From Dehalococcoidia bacterium (GTDB lineage: Bacteria > Chloroflexota > Dehalococcoidia > Lucifugimonadales > SHYT01), in contig SHXZ01000004.1 of assembly GCA_009693045.1 (NCBI GenBank), forward strand, positions 62,001-126,000: DNA of 64,000 bases, given 5' to 3'. The notes under the pieces are model-generated. The model made no database searches. It saw only the letters and a program-made list of their open reading frames with translations, and was not told the origin of the DNA. Below are positions 1-8,653 of this stretch, one piece after another. How positions within the stretch are numbered: the stretch's first letter is position 1; the number at the start of each line of letters is the position of its first letter. The position numbers were made by a program, and so were the translations under genes.

Positions 1-7
1 CCGCCGT

Positions 8-211
8 CTATAACCCGGAACGCTTGGCGAGGCGCTGCTGGCCCTTGGCTGGGCGCTCCCACCCAAACGCCTCTTCGTGCAATCTACGCAGGTACAACTC
101 GGCGGATGAGGATGGGTATTTAGCCACCGCTCGTCTTCTCAACTGGGCATAGTGACATCGCCTTTGAAGGGTTGTGATTACCCTATTACGAACTACACAG
201 GCGCGCGCCAC
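8..211 (-). CDS. Possible small hypothetical protein (doubtful)
   Basis: This is an open frame of about 67 codons whose C-terminal half looks protein-like (YLRRLHEEAFGWERP), although no family is recognised. It overlaps the stop of the DUF35 gene by a few bases and lies downstream of it on the same strand. No convincing ribosome binding site precedes any in-frame start; TTG or GTG starts inside the frame near 130 are equally possible. It may be the end of a decayed gene or a chance frame. Confidence 0.2.
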   Translation of the reverse strand: MARACVVRNRVITTLQRRCHYAQLRRRAVAKYPSSSAELYLRRLHEEAFGWERPAKGQQRLAKRSGL

Positions 212-714
212 GGCGTGTGTTCCGGCGGCTCGTTACTCAGGCGGAACTGCGGCAGGGCCAGCTTGTCGTCTAGGTCTATGAAACAGACCTCCACTCGCTT
301 GCCGATGGCGACGTTCTCCTGGTCCTCGGGCTTGGTTGGGTCGTTGGGCTTCACCAGGTTGGCCACCATGCGGACGGAAATGTACTCGCCTTCCTCTGCG
401 TTGCGCCAGGGGACGCGGCGCTGCTCGTCCAGGTCCACCAGCACGATGGCGTACGGGACCCAGTCGCGGAAGGCGGGCTGGATGGCCTGCGTGACGATCT
501 GGTAGCTGTATATGGTCCCCTTGCCGCTCACCTGCTGCCACGTCCACTTGAGGGAAGTGCAGAAGGGGCATCCGGCGCCCGGCGCGCCCCGGAGCAGTCC
601 GCAGTCCGAGCACTTCTGCACCATCAGGCGGTGCTGGCGGGCGTGCTCGTAAAACCCCCGGTGCTCCGAGTCCACGGGGCTGACGACGAAACGCATGCCT
701 TTGTACATGGTCAT
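193..714 (-). CDS. Zn-ribbon OB-fold (DUF35) protein, thiolase partner
   Basis: This 173-residue protein has the DUF35 layout: a rubredoxin-like zinc ribbon with Cys35, Cys38, Cys49 and Cys52 (CSDC and CPFC), followed by an OB-fold (GTIYSYQIV and so on). Family members bind acyl-CoA thiolases or ketosynthases and help present CoA substrates. The gene lies downstream of a thiolase on the same strand, which is the classic pairing. The ATG at 714 follows a purine-rich AGAGGG stretch; an alternative ATG lies two codons in. The 169-base gap to the thiolase contains a dispersed hairpin repeat. The real substrate cannot be read from sequence. Confidence 0.85.
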   Translation of the reverse strand: MTMYKGMRFVVSPVDSEHRGFYEHARQHRLMVQKCSDCGLLRGAPGAGCPFCTSLKWTWQQVSGKGTIYSYQIVTQAIQPAFRDWVPYAIVLVDLDEQRRVPWRNAEEGEYISVRMVANLVKPNDPTKPEDQENVAIGKRVEVCFIDLDDKLALPQFRLSNEPPEHTPWRAPV

Positions 715-794
715 GGCGGCTACCCTCTTCTCTTGTCTTCTGTTCTCTTCTCTTTGTCACGCTGAGTCGTCCAGCCCAAGTAACAACGCCCACC

Positions 795-872
795 CCATCC
801 CCACCGACCTAACCCCCGGCCCCTTCCCTCAAGGGGTAGTTGCCTCCCTCCCTTTGATGGGAGGGATTGAGG
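795..872. repeat. Dispersed CCTAACCCCC / TTCCCT-AGGG hairpin repeat
   Basis: A block starting at CCTAACCCCCGGCCCCTTCC runs into a short perfect hairpin with CCCTCCC at 846-852, loop TTTGAT and GGGAGGG at 859-865. The same word order (CCTAACCCCC, then TTCCCT, then AGGG) recurs inside ubiX near 24,872-24,931 and, in weaker form, near 53,805 and 61,069. It separates the thiolase and DUF35 genes and could attenuate read-through between them. Confidence 0.6.
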
Positions 873-883
873 GAGAGGTCCGG

Positions 884-2110
884 TTACCTCCGCATGATGA
901 GCGAGCTGCAGAGCGCGGGCATCGCCCAGCCCATGTTCATCGCGAGCTCAACGTCCTTCACCTGGCGGCAACCGCCCTCGCGGTGGTCGTAGGTGTGGAT
1001 ACCTTCCTGCCATCGCGGGCACGAGTCATCGGCCTGGTGACGGAGCTGGCGGACGTTCTCAATGACCATGTTCATACCGTGGGTGTAGGCCTCGCACAAG
1101 TGGCCGCCGGAGGTGTTGTTAGGCCGCTTGCCGCCCAGCCGCATGACGCCGCTGGTGATGTAGTCGCCGCCCTCGCCCGGCCTGGCGAAGCCGAATCCCT
1201 CAAACAGCAGAAGGGGCGTGAAGGTGAAGGCGTCGTAGCAGCCGGTGAGCTGGATGTCCTCCGGCTCCACGCCCGCCTGGCGGAAGACGATGCGGCTGCC
1301 GTAGTACCCGGCCTGGCGGGTGATGGGGTCGCACTGGTAGTGCATCCCCTGGAAGGGCTTGCCGACGCGCCCGGCCACGGACAGGATGTGCACGGGACGC
1401 TGCTTCAGGTATCGCGCACGATCGGCAGAGGTGATGATGATGCAGGTGGCGTTGTCGGTCTCCACACAGCAGTCCAGCAGGTGGCACGCGGGCTTGACGA
1501 CCCACCGCGAGCTGAGCACGTCGTCCACGGTCACGCGCTTCTTGTAGTACGCCTTGGGATTGTTGGAGGCGTGCTCGCTGTGGATGACCTTGACCGTGGC
1601 AAGCTGTTCGCTGGTGGTGCCGTACTCGTACATATGGCGAGCGAAGGTGAACTGAAAGTTCTGCGCCGCGCTGCTGAGGCCGTAGGAGAGGCTCTCCAGC
1701 GCGGGGCCGGTGATGGTGGCCGCGGCGGGCCGGGCGGCTGCGGGCGTGCCGCCGATGCGCGCCTCGGAGTAGCCGTTCATGGAACGGTACAGCGCAACGG
1801 TATGGCAGTTGCCGTTCTCTATGAGGCCGATGGCGAGGCTGACGAGCGCCTCAGTGCTGGAGCCGCCGCCGGAGCAATCCATGTAGAAGTTGAGCCGCAT
1901 GCCGAGGTCGTGAGAGATGGCGGGGGCGGTGGTGGAATCGTTGCCGTGGTAGCTAAGCATGCCGTCAATCTCGTCGGGTTTGAGCCCCGCGTCGTTCATG
2001 GCCTTACGCACGGCCTCCACACCGAGGGCGCGCACACTTCGGCCCGAGTTCCGCGAGTAGTCGGTCTCGCCGACGCCGACGATACAGTACTTGTCTTTGA
2101 GGTTGCCCAC
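884..2110 (-). CDS. Thiolase-family (SCP-x-like) acyl-CoA protein
   Basis: The 408 residues follow the non-decarboxylating thiolase fold of the SCP-x/lipid-transfer type. The N-terminal IVGVGETDY motif is typical, Cys79 in DCSGGGSS sits at the nucleophile position, and a late GGHLCEAYTHG segment occupies the position of the usual Gly-His motif. Such enzymes cleave or condense 3-ketoacyl-CoA esters, often of steroid side chains or aromatic acids. The DUF35 gene immediately downstream is its expected partner. The ATG at 2110 follows a CCAGGAGGTGACAC leader with a clear AGGAGG. Substrate is unknown; the degenerate active-site spacing leaves open a non-catalytic scaffolding role. Confidence 0.85.
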   Translation of the reverse strand: MGNLKDKYCIVGVGETDYSRNSGRSVRALGVEAVRKAMNDAGLKPDEIDGMLSYHGNDSTTAPAISHDLGMRLNFYMDCSGGGSSTEALVSLAIGLIENGNCHTVALYRSMNGYSEARIGGTPAAARPAAATITGPALESLSYGLSSAAQNFQFTFARHMYEYGTTSEQLATVKVIHSEHASNNPKAYYKKRVTVDDVLSSRWVVKPACHLLDCCVETDNATCIIITSADRARYLKQRPVHILSVAGRVGKPFQGMHYQCDPITRQAGYYGSRIVFRQAGVEPEDIQLTGCYDAFTFTPLLLFEGFGFARPGEGGDYITSGVMRLGGKRPNNTSGGHLCEAYTHGMNMVIENVRQLRHQADDSCPRWQEGIHTYDHREGGCRQVKDVELAMNMGWAMPALCSSLIMRR

Positions 2111-2340
2111 TGTGTCACCTCCTGGGCGGCATTGTACACGGGGTGTAAAGAGTGCGGTAGCCCTTGGGGAGTCAGCGAGGAGTCGGCTGAAGGAAGCGCT
2201 GTTCCAGGGCAGAAGCTAACAGGGCGGTCGGCCACGACCAAAAACGTGACAAGTCCCGTGACAATGTTAATGTTCTTGACACCACCATGTATACTTAATA
2301 CCAGCGACAAGCTTGACGGTAGGAAGAGGAGCAAAAAGGT

Positions 2341-4248
2341 ATGGTTCGCTTCCGGTTGCGTTCTTTGATGGTGCTTGGCATCCTCGTTCTGGCGATGTTC
2401 GCTTTTGCCTGCGCACGAGGGGACAAGGCGGCGGCGCCGGCCCCCGCAACGGCGCCTGCGCCCGTGAAGGCGGCGGCGTCGGCCCCCGCAGCGGCGCCCG
2501 TGCCAACCACCCCAGCTGCTCCTGTTACCGCGCCTGCGCCCGCGGCGCTGGCAGGCCCGCAGTCGCTCGTGCCCGGCGCCCCGGTGTACGATCGTCCGAA
2601 CATTGAGAAGCTCAAGTTCTGGGGGTACTGGAACGACTACCACCAGACCAAGCTGCCGCTGTGGACCAAGGCGAAGTACGGCGGCGAGCTGGTGTCCGTG
2701 AACCAATGGCTGCCCACCATCCAATTCAACGTGCTGAAGAACCTGGGTGACCACCGCTCCATGTTTTACGGCACGCCGTTCAACATTGACATGGGGCTGT
2801 GCAGTCTGCAGGGCCGGGACGCCGACTTTTCAGTCTGCAAGGGCAAGTACGCCAACAACTACAATCGGATCATCACCCCTGCGGCGTTTACCGCCTGGAG
2901 CCAGCCCACGCCGACCACCTACGTGTTCAATATCCGCAAGGGCGTGATGTGGCCGGCGATGCCGCCCATGGCCCGGATAGACCGGGAGATGACCTCCGCG
3001 GATGTGGTTTGGTGGCTGGGGATCATCAAGAAAGAGGGCGCGCTTGCCCCTTACTTCACCCTGGTCAACTCCATTGAGGAAGTGGACCGCTACACTGTAA
3101 AGGTGACCTTGAGCCAGATACACGCCGAATTCATGGTGAACATGGCGAACATGAGTCTGGCGCTGTTCCCGAAAGAGTGCTACGACGAGAAGGACTGCCT
3201 GGTGAACAAGTCCATCAGCCCGGCTCCGTTCCTGTTAAAGGTGGACCAGCCTCGCATCCTGGCAGTCTTTGAGAAGAACCCGGAGTTCTACCTGAAGGGC
3301 ATGCCGTACCTGGACGGCTTCCGCTTGGTGGGCATCACGGACGTGGCAGCCCAAAAGGCTGCCTTTATCTCGGGGAAAGTTGATTCATTAGAGAGCGTGC
3401 AACAGCCCGCGGACATGGAGAACCTCAAGAAGCAGGTGCCGGGGATGAGGGTCGTTGCGGCGACGATCTTCAACGGTCAGGCGATGCGCCCGCAGCTCCA
3501 GGGCCCGCTGGCTGACCTACGAGTGCGACGCGCTCTGACGATGACGATGGACCACCAATCGATGTGGGAAGTGATGTACCAGGGTTATGCTTTCTTCCCG
3601 ACGCTGGTGGCGCGGCATTACTTTGGGGACGAGTTCTTCATGAGCCTGGAGCAGGCCGGCGAAAACTACCAATTCAACCCTACGAAGGCCAAGCAACTCC
3701 TTGTTGAGGCTGGGTTTCCGGACGGTTTCACCACGACCATCACGACCGCTGCTAGGTCAGGGCCGACGTATGACATGATCCTCTACCTGCAGAGCCAGTG
3801 GAAGAAACAGTTGGGCGTCACGGTCAAATTGAATCAGCTTGATACCGTGGCAGCCAATACAGCCCTGTACGCTGGACAATGGGAAGGGCTGTACCCGATG
3901 GGCTGTTACATCCCCGGTTGCTGGGGAGGCGGCGATGAGCCGTTCCTGCAGATGCTCAAGGGAGCGCCCTTGAACTTCCAGAAGATTGACGACCAGAAGA
4001 TTGAGGCGCTGTACCTCAAGGAGCGCGGTGAGTTGGATGCGGCCAAACGCGCGACGCTGCTGTGGGAGTTTGAGCAGTACGAGCTGACGCAGCTCTACGC
4101 GATCCGGTACAGCGGCTTGATGTCATTCGTGATGTTCCAGCCGTGGTCCATGAACTGCGCGACGCAGCAGGTGACCTGGTGCGGCAACACGGACAGCCCC
4201 ACGGCGTGGGAGATGTTTGATCCCGCGAAGTACCCCGGAAAGCGGTAA
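2341..4248 (+). CDS. ABC transporter substrate-binding lipoprotein (SBP_bac_5)
   Basis: A 635-residue extracytoplasmic binding protein of the oligopeptide/nickel type. The signal peptide (MVRFRLRSLMVLGILVLAMF) ends in a lipobox with Cys24, followed by an Ala/Pro-rich linker of about 50 residues that would tether the protein to the membrane. The binding domain fills roughly residues 100-600, with the family segments on ligand contact and hinge (VMWPAMPP, SADVVWWL, DLRVRRALTMTMD). AGGAAGAGGAG lies just upstream of the ATG. No permease or ATPase genes are adjacent, so it is an orphan or served by a transporter elsewhere. A strong terminator follows. Peptide binding is a family default, not shown here. 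Confidence 0.92.
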   Translation: MVRFRLRSLMVLGILVLAMFAFACARGDKAAAPAPATAPAPVKAAASAPAAAPVPTTPAAPVTAPAPAALAGPQSLVPGAPVYDRPNIEKLKFWGYWNDYHQTKLPLWTKAKYGGELVSVNQWLPTIQFNVLKNLGDHRSMFYGTPFNIDMGLCSLQGRDADFSVCKGKYANNYNRIITPAAFTAWSQPTPTTYVFNIRKGVMWPAMPPMARIDREMTSADVVWWLGIIKKEGALAPYFTLVNSIEEVDRYTVKVTLSQIHAEFMVNMANMSLALFPKECYDEKDCLVNKSISPAPFLLKVDQPRILAVFEKNPEFYLKGMPYLDGFRLVGITDVAAQKAAFISGKVDSLESVQQPADMENLKKQVPGMRVVAATIFNGQAMRPQLQGPLADLRVRRALTMTMDHQSMWEVMYQGYAFFPTLVARHYFGDEFFMSLEQAGENYQFNPTKAKQLLVEAGFPDGFTTTITTAARSGPTYDMILYLQSQWKKQLGVTVKLNQLDTVAANTALYAGQWEGLYPMGCYIPGCWGGGDEPFLQMLKGAPLNFQKIDDQKIEALYLKERGELDAAKRATLLWEFEQYELTQLYAIRYSGLMSFVMFQPWSMNCATQQVTWCGNTDSPTAWEMFDPAKYPGKR

Positions 4249-4268
4249 CTTCCCGCGAATCGCTTACA

Positions 4269-4310
4269 CGCGAGGGGCAGGCCGACTCCGGCCTGCCCCT
4301 CGCGCTTTTT
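4269..4310 (+). terminator. Rho-independent terminator of the binding-protein gene
   Basis: A perfect 16-bp stem (4269-4284 with 4289-4304), ACTC loop and CTTTTT tract, 20 bases after the stop codon. This is the clearest terminator in the window. Confidence 0.93.
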
Positions 4311-4457
4311 GCAGCTCAGGTGTTACCCCTTTGGAGAGACGATCACCGCGTTGGCACAATGACGTCAAAAAATGGTACGGGCGGTTCACGAAAGCCCCGT
4401 ACGGAACATCGTGCAACACCATCAGCGAAAAGTGGCGTGGTATCAGAGTCAGCGAAA

Positions 4458-4570
4458 CGGGTAGGGGCGTCCCGACGCGTTGGGACGCCCCTACCCGTAC
4501 TGATGGTGCGCGGGGTTAACAAGGTGGGGCACCACCAGTGGTGTAGGGGCGCACGGTCGTGCGCCCCTAC
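4458..4570. repeat. Two GTAGGGGCG-type palindromes
   Basis: Between 4311 and 4606 there is no gene. It holds two members of a dispersed palindrome family. One has 16-bp arms at 4458-4473 and 4482-4497 (CGGGTAGGGGCGTCCC). The other has 12-bp arms, GTAGGGGCGCAC at 4543-4554 and its complement at 4559-4570. The second matches perfect copies around the transposase near 42.7 kb. Confidence 0.85.
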
Positions 4571-4606
4571 TGTCTGAACGTCGTCCCTTGTTTGAATGAC
4601 GACCGA

Positions 4607-5458
4607 CTAGCTCTTCTTGGCCGCCGCACCTCGGTAGTCGCGGAACGGGGAGTCGCGCTGGTCCAGCGCGGACTTGAGGCCGCGCTCCGCGGCTATTCGC
4701 CGGAACTCCTCAACGGCCGGCGCCATGTGGGCCACGGCGTCGTTCTCGGCGGCGAGCTGCTCCACCATGGCACGGCCCATGTGGTCCAGCGCCTTGTTGA
4801 CGATGCCCTTGTTGGCGATGAGCAGGTCGGTGGGAATCTTGGCGAGCGTTCCGGCTAAGGACTCAACCTCGGCCTCAAGCTGGCTGGCGGGCACGGCCTT
4901 CCACACGAGGCCGATGCGCTCGGCCGTCTTACCGTCCACCGAGTTGCCGGTCATGATCAGGTACTTGGCCCACTGGGGGCCGACGAGGTACGTCCACATG
5001 TGGGTTGGCGGCGAGCCCATGGCGCGGACGGCCGGGAACCCGAACGTGGCGTCCTCAGCGGCGACGATGATGTCGCAGTGGAGCGCCAGGTCGGTCCCGC
5101 CCGCCAGGCAGTAGCCGTGGACCTGGGCGACGACGGGCTTGCTGGTGTTGAGCAGGGTGTCCCAACGACCCTGCGTGCGGCGGAGGTTCTGGATGTCGCG
5201 CCGGATGGTCCTCTGGCGGCGGTCCTCGTCGCTCTCCTGGCGCGGCGTGATGTCGTAGCCGGCGGAGAAGGCGCGGCCGTTGCCCTTGATGACGATGACG
5301 TGCACCTGGTCATCGGCGTCGGCTTCCGCCACCGCTCCGGACAGCTCATTCTGGAGCTGCTGCGAAAGGGCGTTGAGCTTCTCCGGGCGGTTCAGCGTGA
5401 CCCTGGCGATACCGCCGTCCTTGTGGTATTGGATGTACTGGCGCGTGGTGGTGGTCAT
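4607..5458 (-). CDS. Crotonase-family (enoyl-CoA hydratase/isomerase) protein
   Basis: A 283-residue crotonase-fold enzyme. The first oxyanion-hole loop (GRAFSAGYDI, residues 61-70) and the second (CLAGGTDLALHCDI) are clear. The two catalytic glutamates of classical enoyl-CoA hydratase are not kept: the first position is Asp123 and the second is Ala143 (FGFPAV). So simple hydration is unlikely; isomerase, hydrolase or lyase chemistry on a CoA ester is more plausible. It is the last gene of a minus-strand group with two CoA-transferases (125-base gap). The ATG at 5458 follows GAGGAGGGCGCC, a good ribosome binding site. Confidence 0.88.
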   Translation of the reverse strand: MTTTTRQYIQYHKDGGIARVTLNRPEKLNALSQQLQNELSGAVAEADADDQVHVIVIKGNGRAFSAGYDITPRQESDEDRRQRTIRRDIQNLRRTQGRWDTLLNTSKPVVAQVHGYCLAGGTDLALHCDIIVAAEDATFGFPAVRAMGSPPTHMWTYLVGPQWAKYLIMTGNSVDGKTAERIGLVWKAVPASQLEAEVESLAGTLAKIPTDLLIANKGIVNKALDHMGRAMVEQLAAENDAVAHMAPAVEEFRRIAAERGLKSALDQRDSPFRDYRGAAAKKS

Positions 5459-5583
5459 GGCGCCCTCCTCTTTGTCTGTTCCTCGCTCTTCCCTCCTCCA
5501 ACTGAAGAGAGAACCTGCCTGCCTTCGAGACGTTGCTACCTCAGCTTTCCTCCCCTCTTCTTACAAAATGGAGGAATCGACGC

Positions 5584-6837
5584 CTACACCTGCTTGGGCG
5601 TCGTGGGCTTCCGGGCCACGGCCTGACGCTCCTCTAGCGCCGTGATTTCGCCGTCGGTGAGGCCGAGCAGTTCTTTGAGCACGTAGTCGTTGTTCTCACC
5701 GAACCGTGGGGCGGCACGCCAGAATTTGCCGGGCGTTTTGCTCATGCGCCAGACCGGGCCATCCATGGGCCACGTGCCCGCGGCGGGATGAGTCATCGCC
5801 TGGTAGAAACCACGGGCTTTGAGATGCTGGTCCTTGAGCAGGTCAAGGGGGTCCAACACCTTGCCTGCCGTGATGCGAGCCTCGGCAAGGAGCTGAAACG
5901 CGTCTTCTCGGTTGACGTCGGAGGTCCACTGCTCCACGACGGCGTCCAGGGCGTCCTCGTTCCGCTTGCGGGCGGCAGCATCCGCGAAACGTTGGTCTTT
6001 GACCAGCTCCGGCTTGCCCATCACGTTGCACAGCCGGCGCCACTCGTCCTCACTGGTGACGGCGAGGGTCAGCCACTGGTCGTCGCCCGCGCAACGGTAG
6101 CAGCCGTGGGGAGCGAACACGTCGTGACGGTTGCCCTGGGGCTTGCGCAATCGGCGGTTCATGCTCCAGTCCAGCACCGCCTCGCCGATGAGGCCGAGGA
6201 CGTTCTCTCGCTGGGCCAGTTCAATGTGCTGGCCCTTGCCGGTTCGGCGCCGGTAGAGGAGCGCGCCGACGATAGCGCCCGCAGCCGCGACTCCGGCGAG
6301 AGGATCGCCGTAGCTGATGCCGACCTTCTGTGGCTCGTCGCCCACGTAGCCGCTCATGCTGGTGAGGCCCGCGCCGTACTCGGACATGGGGCCGTAGCCA
6401 GCGTAGTTGCGGTGCGGGCCCGAGCGGCCGTACGCCTGCATGGAGAGCATGATGACGGCGGGGTTTGCCTGACGGAGGGCTTCGTAGTGAAAGCCAAGCT
6501 TCTCGGAAACGTCGGTCCGGAAGTTCTCCACAACTACATCAGAAACCTGTACGAGGCGTTTGAATACCGCAAGGCCGTCAGGCTGCCCAACGTCCAGCCC
6601 CAAGCCGTGTTTGTTCCGGTTGTAGGTGTTGAAGTACGGGCTGGTGTCGTAGTACTCGCCGCCCGCGTCAATGTTCAGGCCGCGAATCAGGTCAAAGTTG
6701 CTGGGCGCTTCCACCTTGATGACCTCAGCGCCCATATCGGCGAGGAGCTTGGTGACGTAGGCGCCGGCCCAGACCGTGCCCAAGTCGGCGACGCGCACCC
6801 CAACCAGCGGCATCCTCGTCTGCGGCGACGTGCTCAC
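5584..6837 (-). CDS. CaiB/BaiF family III CoA-transferase (first of tandem pair)
   Basis: 417 residues. The N-terminal segment (VRVADLGTVWAGAYVTKLLA, GAEVIKVE) and the motif RNKHGLGLD are family hallmarks, and Asp178 in SYGDP is the expected CoA-accepting aspartate. These enzymes swap CoA between an acyl-CoA donor and a carboxylic acid. The GTG start at 6837 overlaps the TGA of the upstream paralogue by four bases (GTGA), which implies translational coupling; an ATG lies at codon 9. With the next gene it may form a heterodimer or act on two substrates. The exact acid is not predictable. Confidence 0.9.
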   Translation of the reverse strand: MSTSPQTRMPLVGVRVADLGTVWAGAYVTKLLADMGAEVIKVEAPSNFDLIRGLNIDAGGEYYDTSPYFNTYNRNKHGLGLDVGQPDGLAVFKRLVQVSDVVVENFRTDVSEKLGFHYEALRQANPAVIMLSMQAYGRSGPHRNYAGYGPMSEYGAGLTSMSGYVGDEPQKVGISYGDPLAGVAAAGAIVGALLYRRRTGKGQHIELAQRENVLGLIGEAVLDWSMNRRLRKPQGNRHDVFAPHGCYRCAGDDQWLTLAVTSEDEWRRLCNVMGKPELVKDQRFADAAARKRNEDALDAVVEQWTSDVNREDAFQLLAEARITAGKVLDPLDLLKDQHLKARGFYQAMTHPAAGTWPMDGPVWRMSKTPGKFWRAAPRFGENNDYVLKELLGLTDGEITALEERQAVARKPTTPKQV

Positions 6838-8048
6838 GCGACCGCCTCCCGCACCTGGATGACGCCCGAGGCGGCCAGTCCTGCCAGGCCGCCCTCAGTC
6901 AGTCCGGCCAGCTCAGACAGCACCTCCGCAGTGTGCAGGCCCAGGAGCGGCGCGGGCGAGGCCTCCAGCGGCGTCTCGCTCATGCCGAAGGGCGGGCCGG
7001 GGTACCACTGCCGCCCGAGCGCGGGGTGGTCAAGCTGGCGGAAGAACCGGCGGTGCTTGAGCTGCGGCGAGTCGAACAGCTCCGCCACGGTCAGGATGGG
7101 GCTGACGGGCGCCTTGGTGCGCCCGGCGATTTCAAAAACCTGGTCCTTGGTGTGGTCCATGAACCACTGGTACATGATGGCCTGGAGGGCGTCGTCGTTG
7201 GCGCGGCGCTTGGCGCCGGTAGTAAAGCGGGGGTCGGTCGTCAGCTCAGGCTTTCCCAGGAGGGCGACAATGGCGGGCCAGTTGCGCGGCACCGCCAGGA
7301 TGCCGATGTACCCATCCTTGCAGGGGTAGACGCCGCTCAGGGCCATGCCGTGGTTGCCACGGCGCTTCATGAAGTCGCCGGCATAGGCAGCGCGGGGTCC
7401 GGCGCCCTCCAGCGTGGCCGCCAAGATTTCCATCCCCGCGATGTCCACGTGCTGGCCGGTCCCGGAGAGCTGGGCGCCATAAATGGCGGTGAGTGTGGCA
7501 GCGAAACCATTGAGGCCGAGCTGGTAGTCCGCCTGGTAGCCGTAGGGCCGCAGTGGCGCGCGGTCAGGCTCGCCGGTCATGCTCATCTGGCCGCCCATGG
7601 CGAATATGGTCAGGCTGGTGGCCGGAAGGCTCCGGTACGGGCCCGTCTGGCCGTACGGCGTGAGCGAAGTAACCACGATGGCGGGGTTCACCTCGGCGAG
7701 GCGGTCGTAGTGCAGGCCCCACTGCTGGAGCGTGCCTGGCGGGAAGCTCTCCACCACAGCGTCGCAGTGGCGAGCAATGCGACGGCAGAGGTCGGCGCCT
7801 GCGGACTTCGTCATGTCCAGCGCCACGCTCTGCTTGCCCGTGTTGAGGTGGGCGAAGAGGCCGCTGCGCTCCGGGTGCGGGTCGTCGTTGAGAAAAGGCC
7901 CCGTCCAGCGGGAGACGTCGCCGCGGGTAGGCGGCTCAATTTTGATGACGCGCGCGCCCATCATCGCCATGAGCTTGGTGGCGTACGGCCCGGCCACGAA
8001 GCTGGACAGGTCCAGAATGGTGATGCCGGTGAGGGACTGGTTAGGCAT
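6834..8048 (-). CDS. CaiB/BaiF family III CoA-transferase (second of tandem pair)
   Basis: 404 residues from the ATG at 8048; a GTG nine codons upstream lengthens the frame but adds no family sequence. ITILDLSSFVAGPYATKLMA, ARVIKIEPP and Asp174 (YQADYQLGL) identify the fold and the nucleophilic aspartate. It heads the minus-strand unit that continues into the overlapping paralogue and the crotonase, so the operon probably activates a carboxylic acid to its CoA ester and modifies it next. The two paralogues differ clearly in sequence, so this is an old duplication or separate recruitment. Confidence 0.9.
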   Translation of the reverse strand: MPNQSLTGITILDLSSFVAGPYATKLMAMMGARVIKIEPPTRGDVSRWTGPFLNDDPHPERSGLFAHLNTGKQSVALDMTKSAGADLCRRIARHCDAVVESFPPGTLQQWGLHYDRLAEVNPAIVVTSLTPYGQTGPYRSLPATSLTIFAMGGQMSMTGEPDRAPLRPYGYQADYQLGLNGFAATLTAIYGAQLSGTGQHVDIAGMEILAATLEGAGPRAAYAGDFMKRRGNHGMALSGVYPCKDGYIGILAVPRNWPAIVALLGKPELTTDPRFTTGAKRRANDDALQAIMYQWFMDHTKDQVFEIAGRTKAPVSPILTVAELFDSPQLKHRRFFRQLDHPALGRQWYPGPPFGMSETPLEASPAPLLGLHTAEVLSELAGLTEGGLAGLAASGVIQVREAVA

Positions 8049-8188
8049 GACGGTTTCCGTCCCAAGGCGCTGCACTGGGCGGATTATACGGGCGAAGCAG
8101 GGTAATGTGAAGGGCTTGTGCGTAAGACCCCCCTCTCGTGGCAGAGCATCGAGCGTGTCTTTGAGAGCCGGAGCAATACAATAGACAA

Positions 8189-8653
8189 ATGTTGCACTTA
8201 GCTCCTAACAATGGCCATGTCTTTGAACTGAGCTTGGTCAGCTACCAGTTCCCCGAGCTCAAGAACGAACGGTACGATTCCGACTGGCTCAGGATTCGGT
8301 TTAGAGTCGTCCACCCTCGTGGTGAATGGACTGGGATTGCATCGAGCCTCTTCACCTGGGAAGTCACAGGCTTGTCTGAGTGGTTTGATACTATCGCCAA
8401 CGGTGATGCAATTGAACCGGAGATTGGCTTCATTGAACCGAATCTGTTGTTTCGTTTGGTTGACGATGTGTCCGGCGGCAAATGCCTTCGGGTCTACTTC
8501 GAAATTGAATGGCGCCCTCCCTGGGCACGATCACACACATTTCCGGATTGGCCTCTTTTGGTCGAGTTCCCGCTACAAGAAATCGATCTTAGGACGGCTG
8601 CTGCAGTGCTTCGCGAAGACCTAAAGTCGTACCCGCAGCGGGCGGAATATTAA
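8189..8653 (+). CDS. WapI-like immunity-family protein (orphan), tentative
   Basis: A 154-residue soluble protein with no signal or membrane segment. The pattern of an N-terminal SYQFPE strand, YDSDWLRIRFRV, then FTWEVTGLSEWFD and an acidic C-terminal half resembles WapI-type immunity proteins of contact-dependent toxin systems; this is a recalled resemblance, not a computed match. Base composition is near 50% GC, clearly below the flanking genes, which suggests transfer. It converges on the M24 peptidase gene, sharing the TTAA at the two stops. No toxin gene is next to it. Confidence 0.5.
   Translation: MLHLAPNNGHVFELSLVSYQFPELKNERYDSDWLRIRFRVVHPRGEWTGIASSLFTWEVTGLSEWFDTIANGDAIEPEIGFIEPNLLFRLVDDVSGGKCLRVYFEIEWRPPWARSHTFPDWPLLVEFPLQEIDLRTAAAVLREDLKSYPQRAEY

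Noticed and set aside
2275-2300. Promoter TTGACA with TATACT before the binding-protein gene
   Set aside because: The spacing is only 8 bases, so the two elements cannot work together; the true promoter is not resolved.
695-2368. Long plus-strand frame opposite the thiolase
   Set aside because: It is the antisense shadow of the thiolase gene, with Val/Leu/Ala-rich low-complexity translation and no family features.
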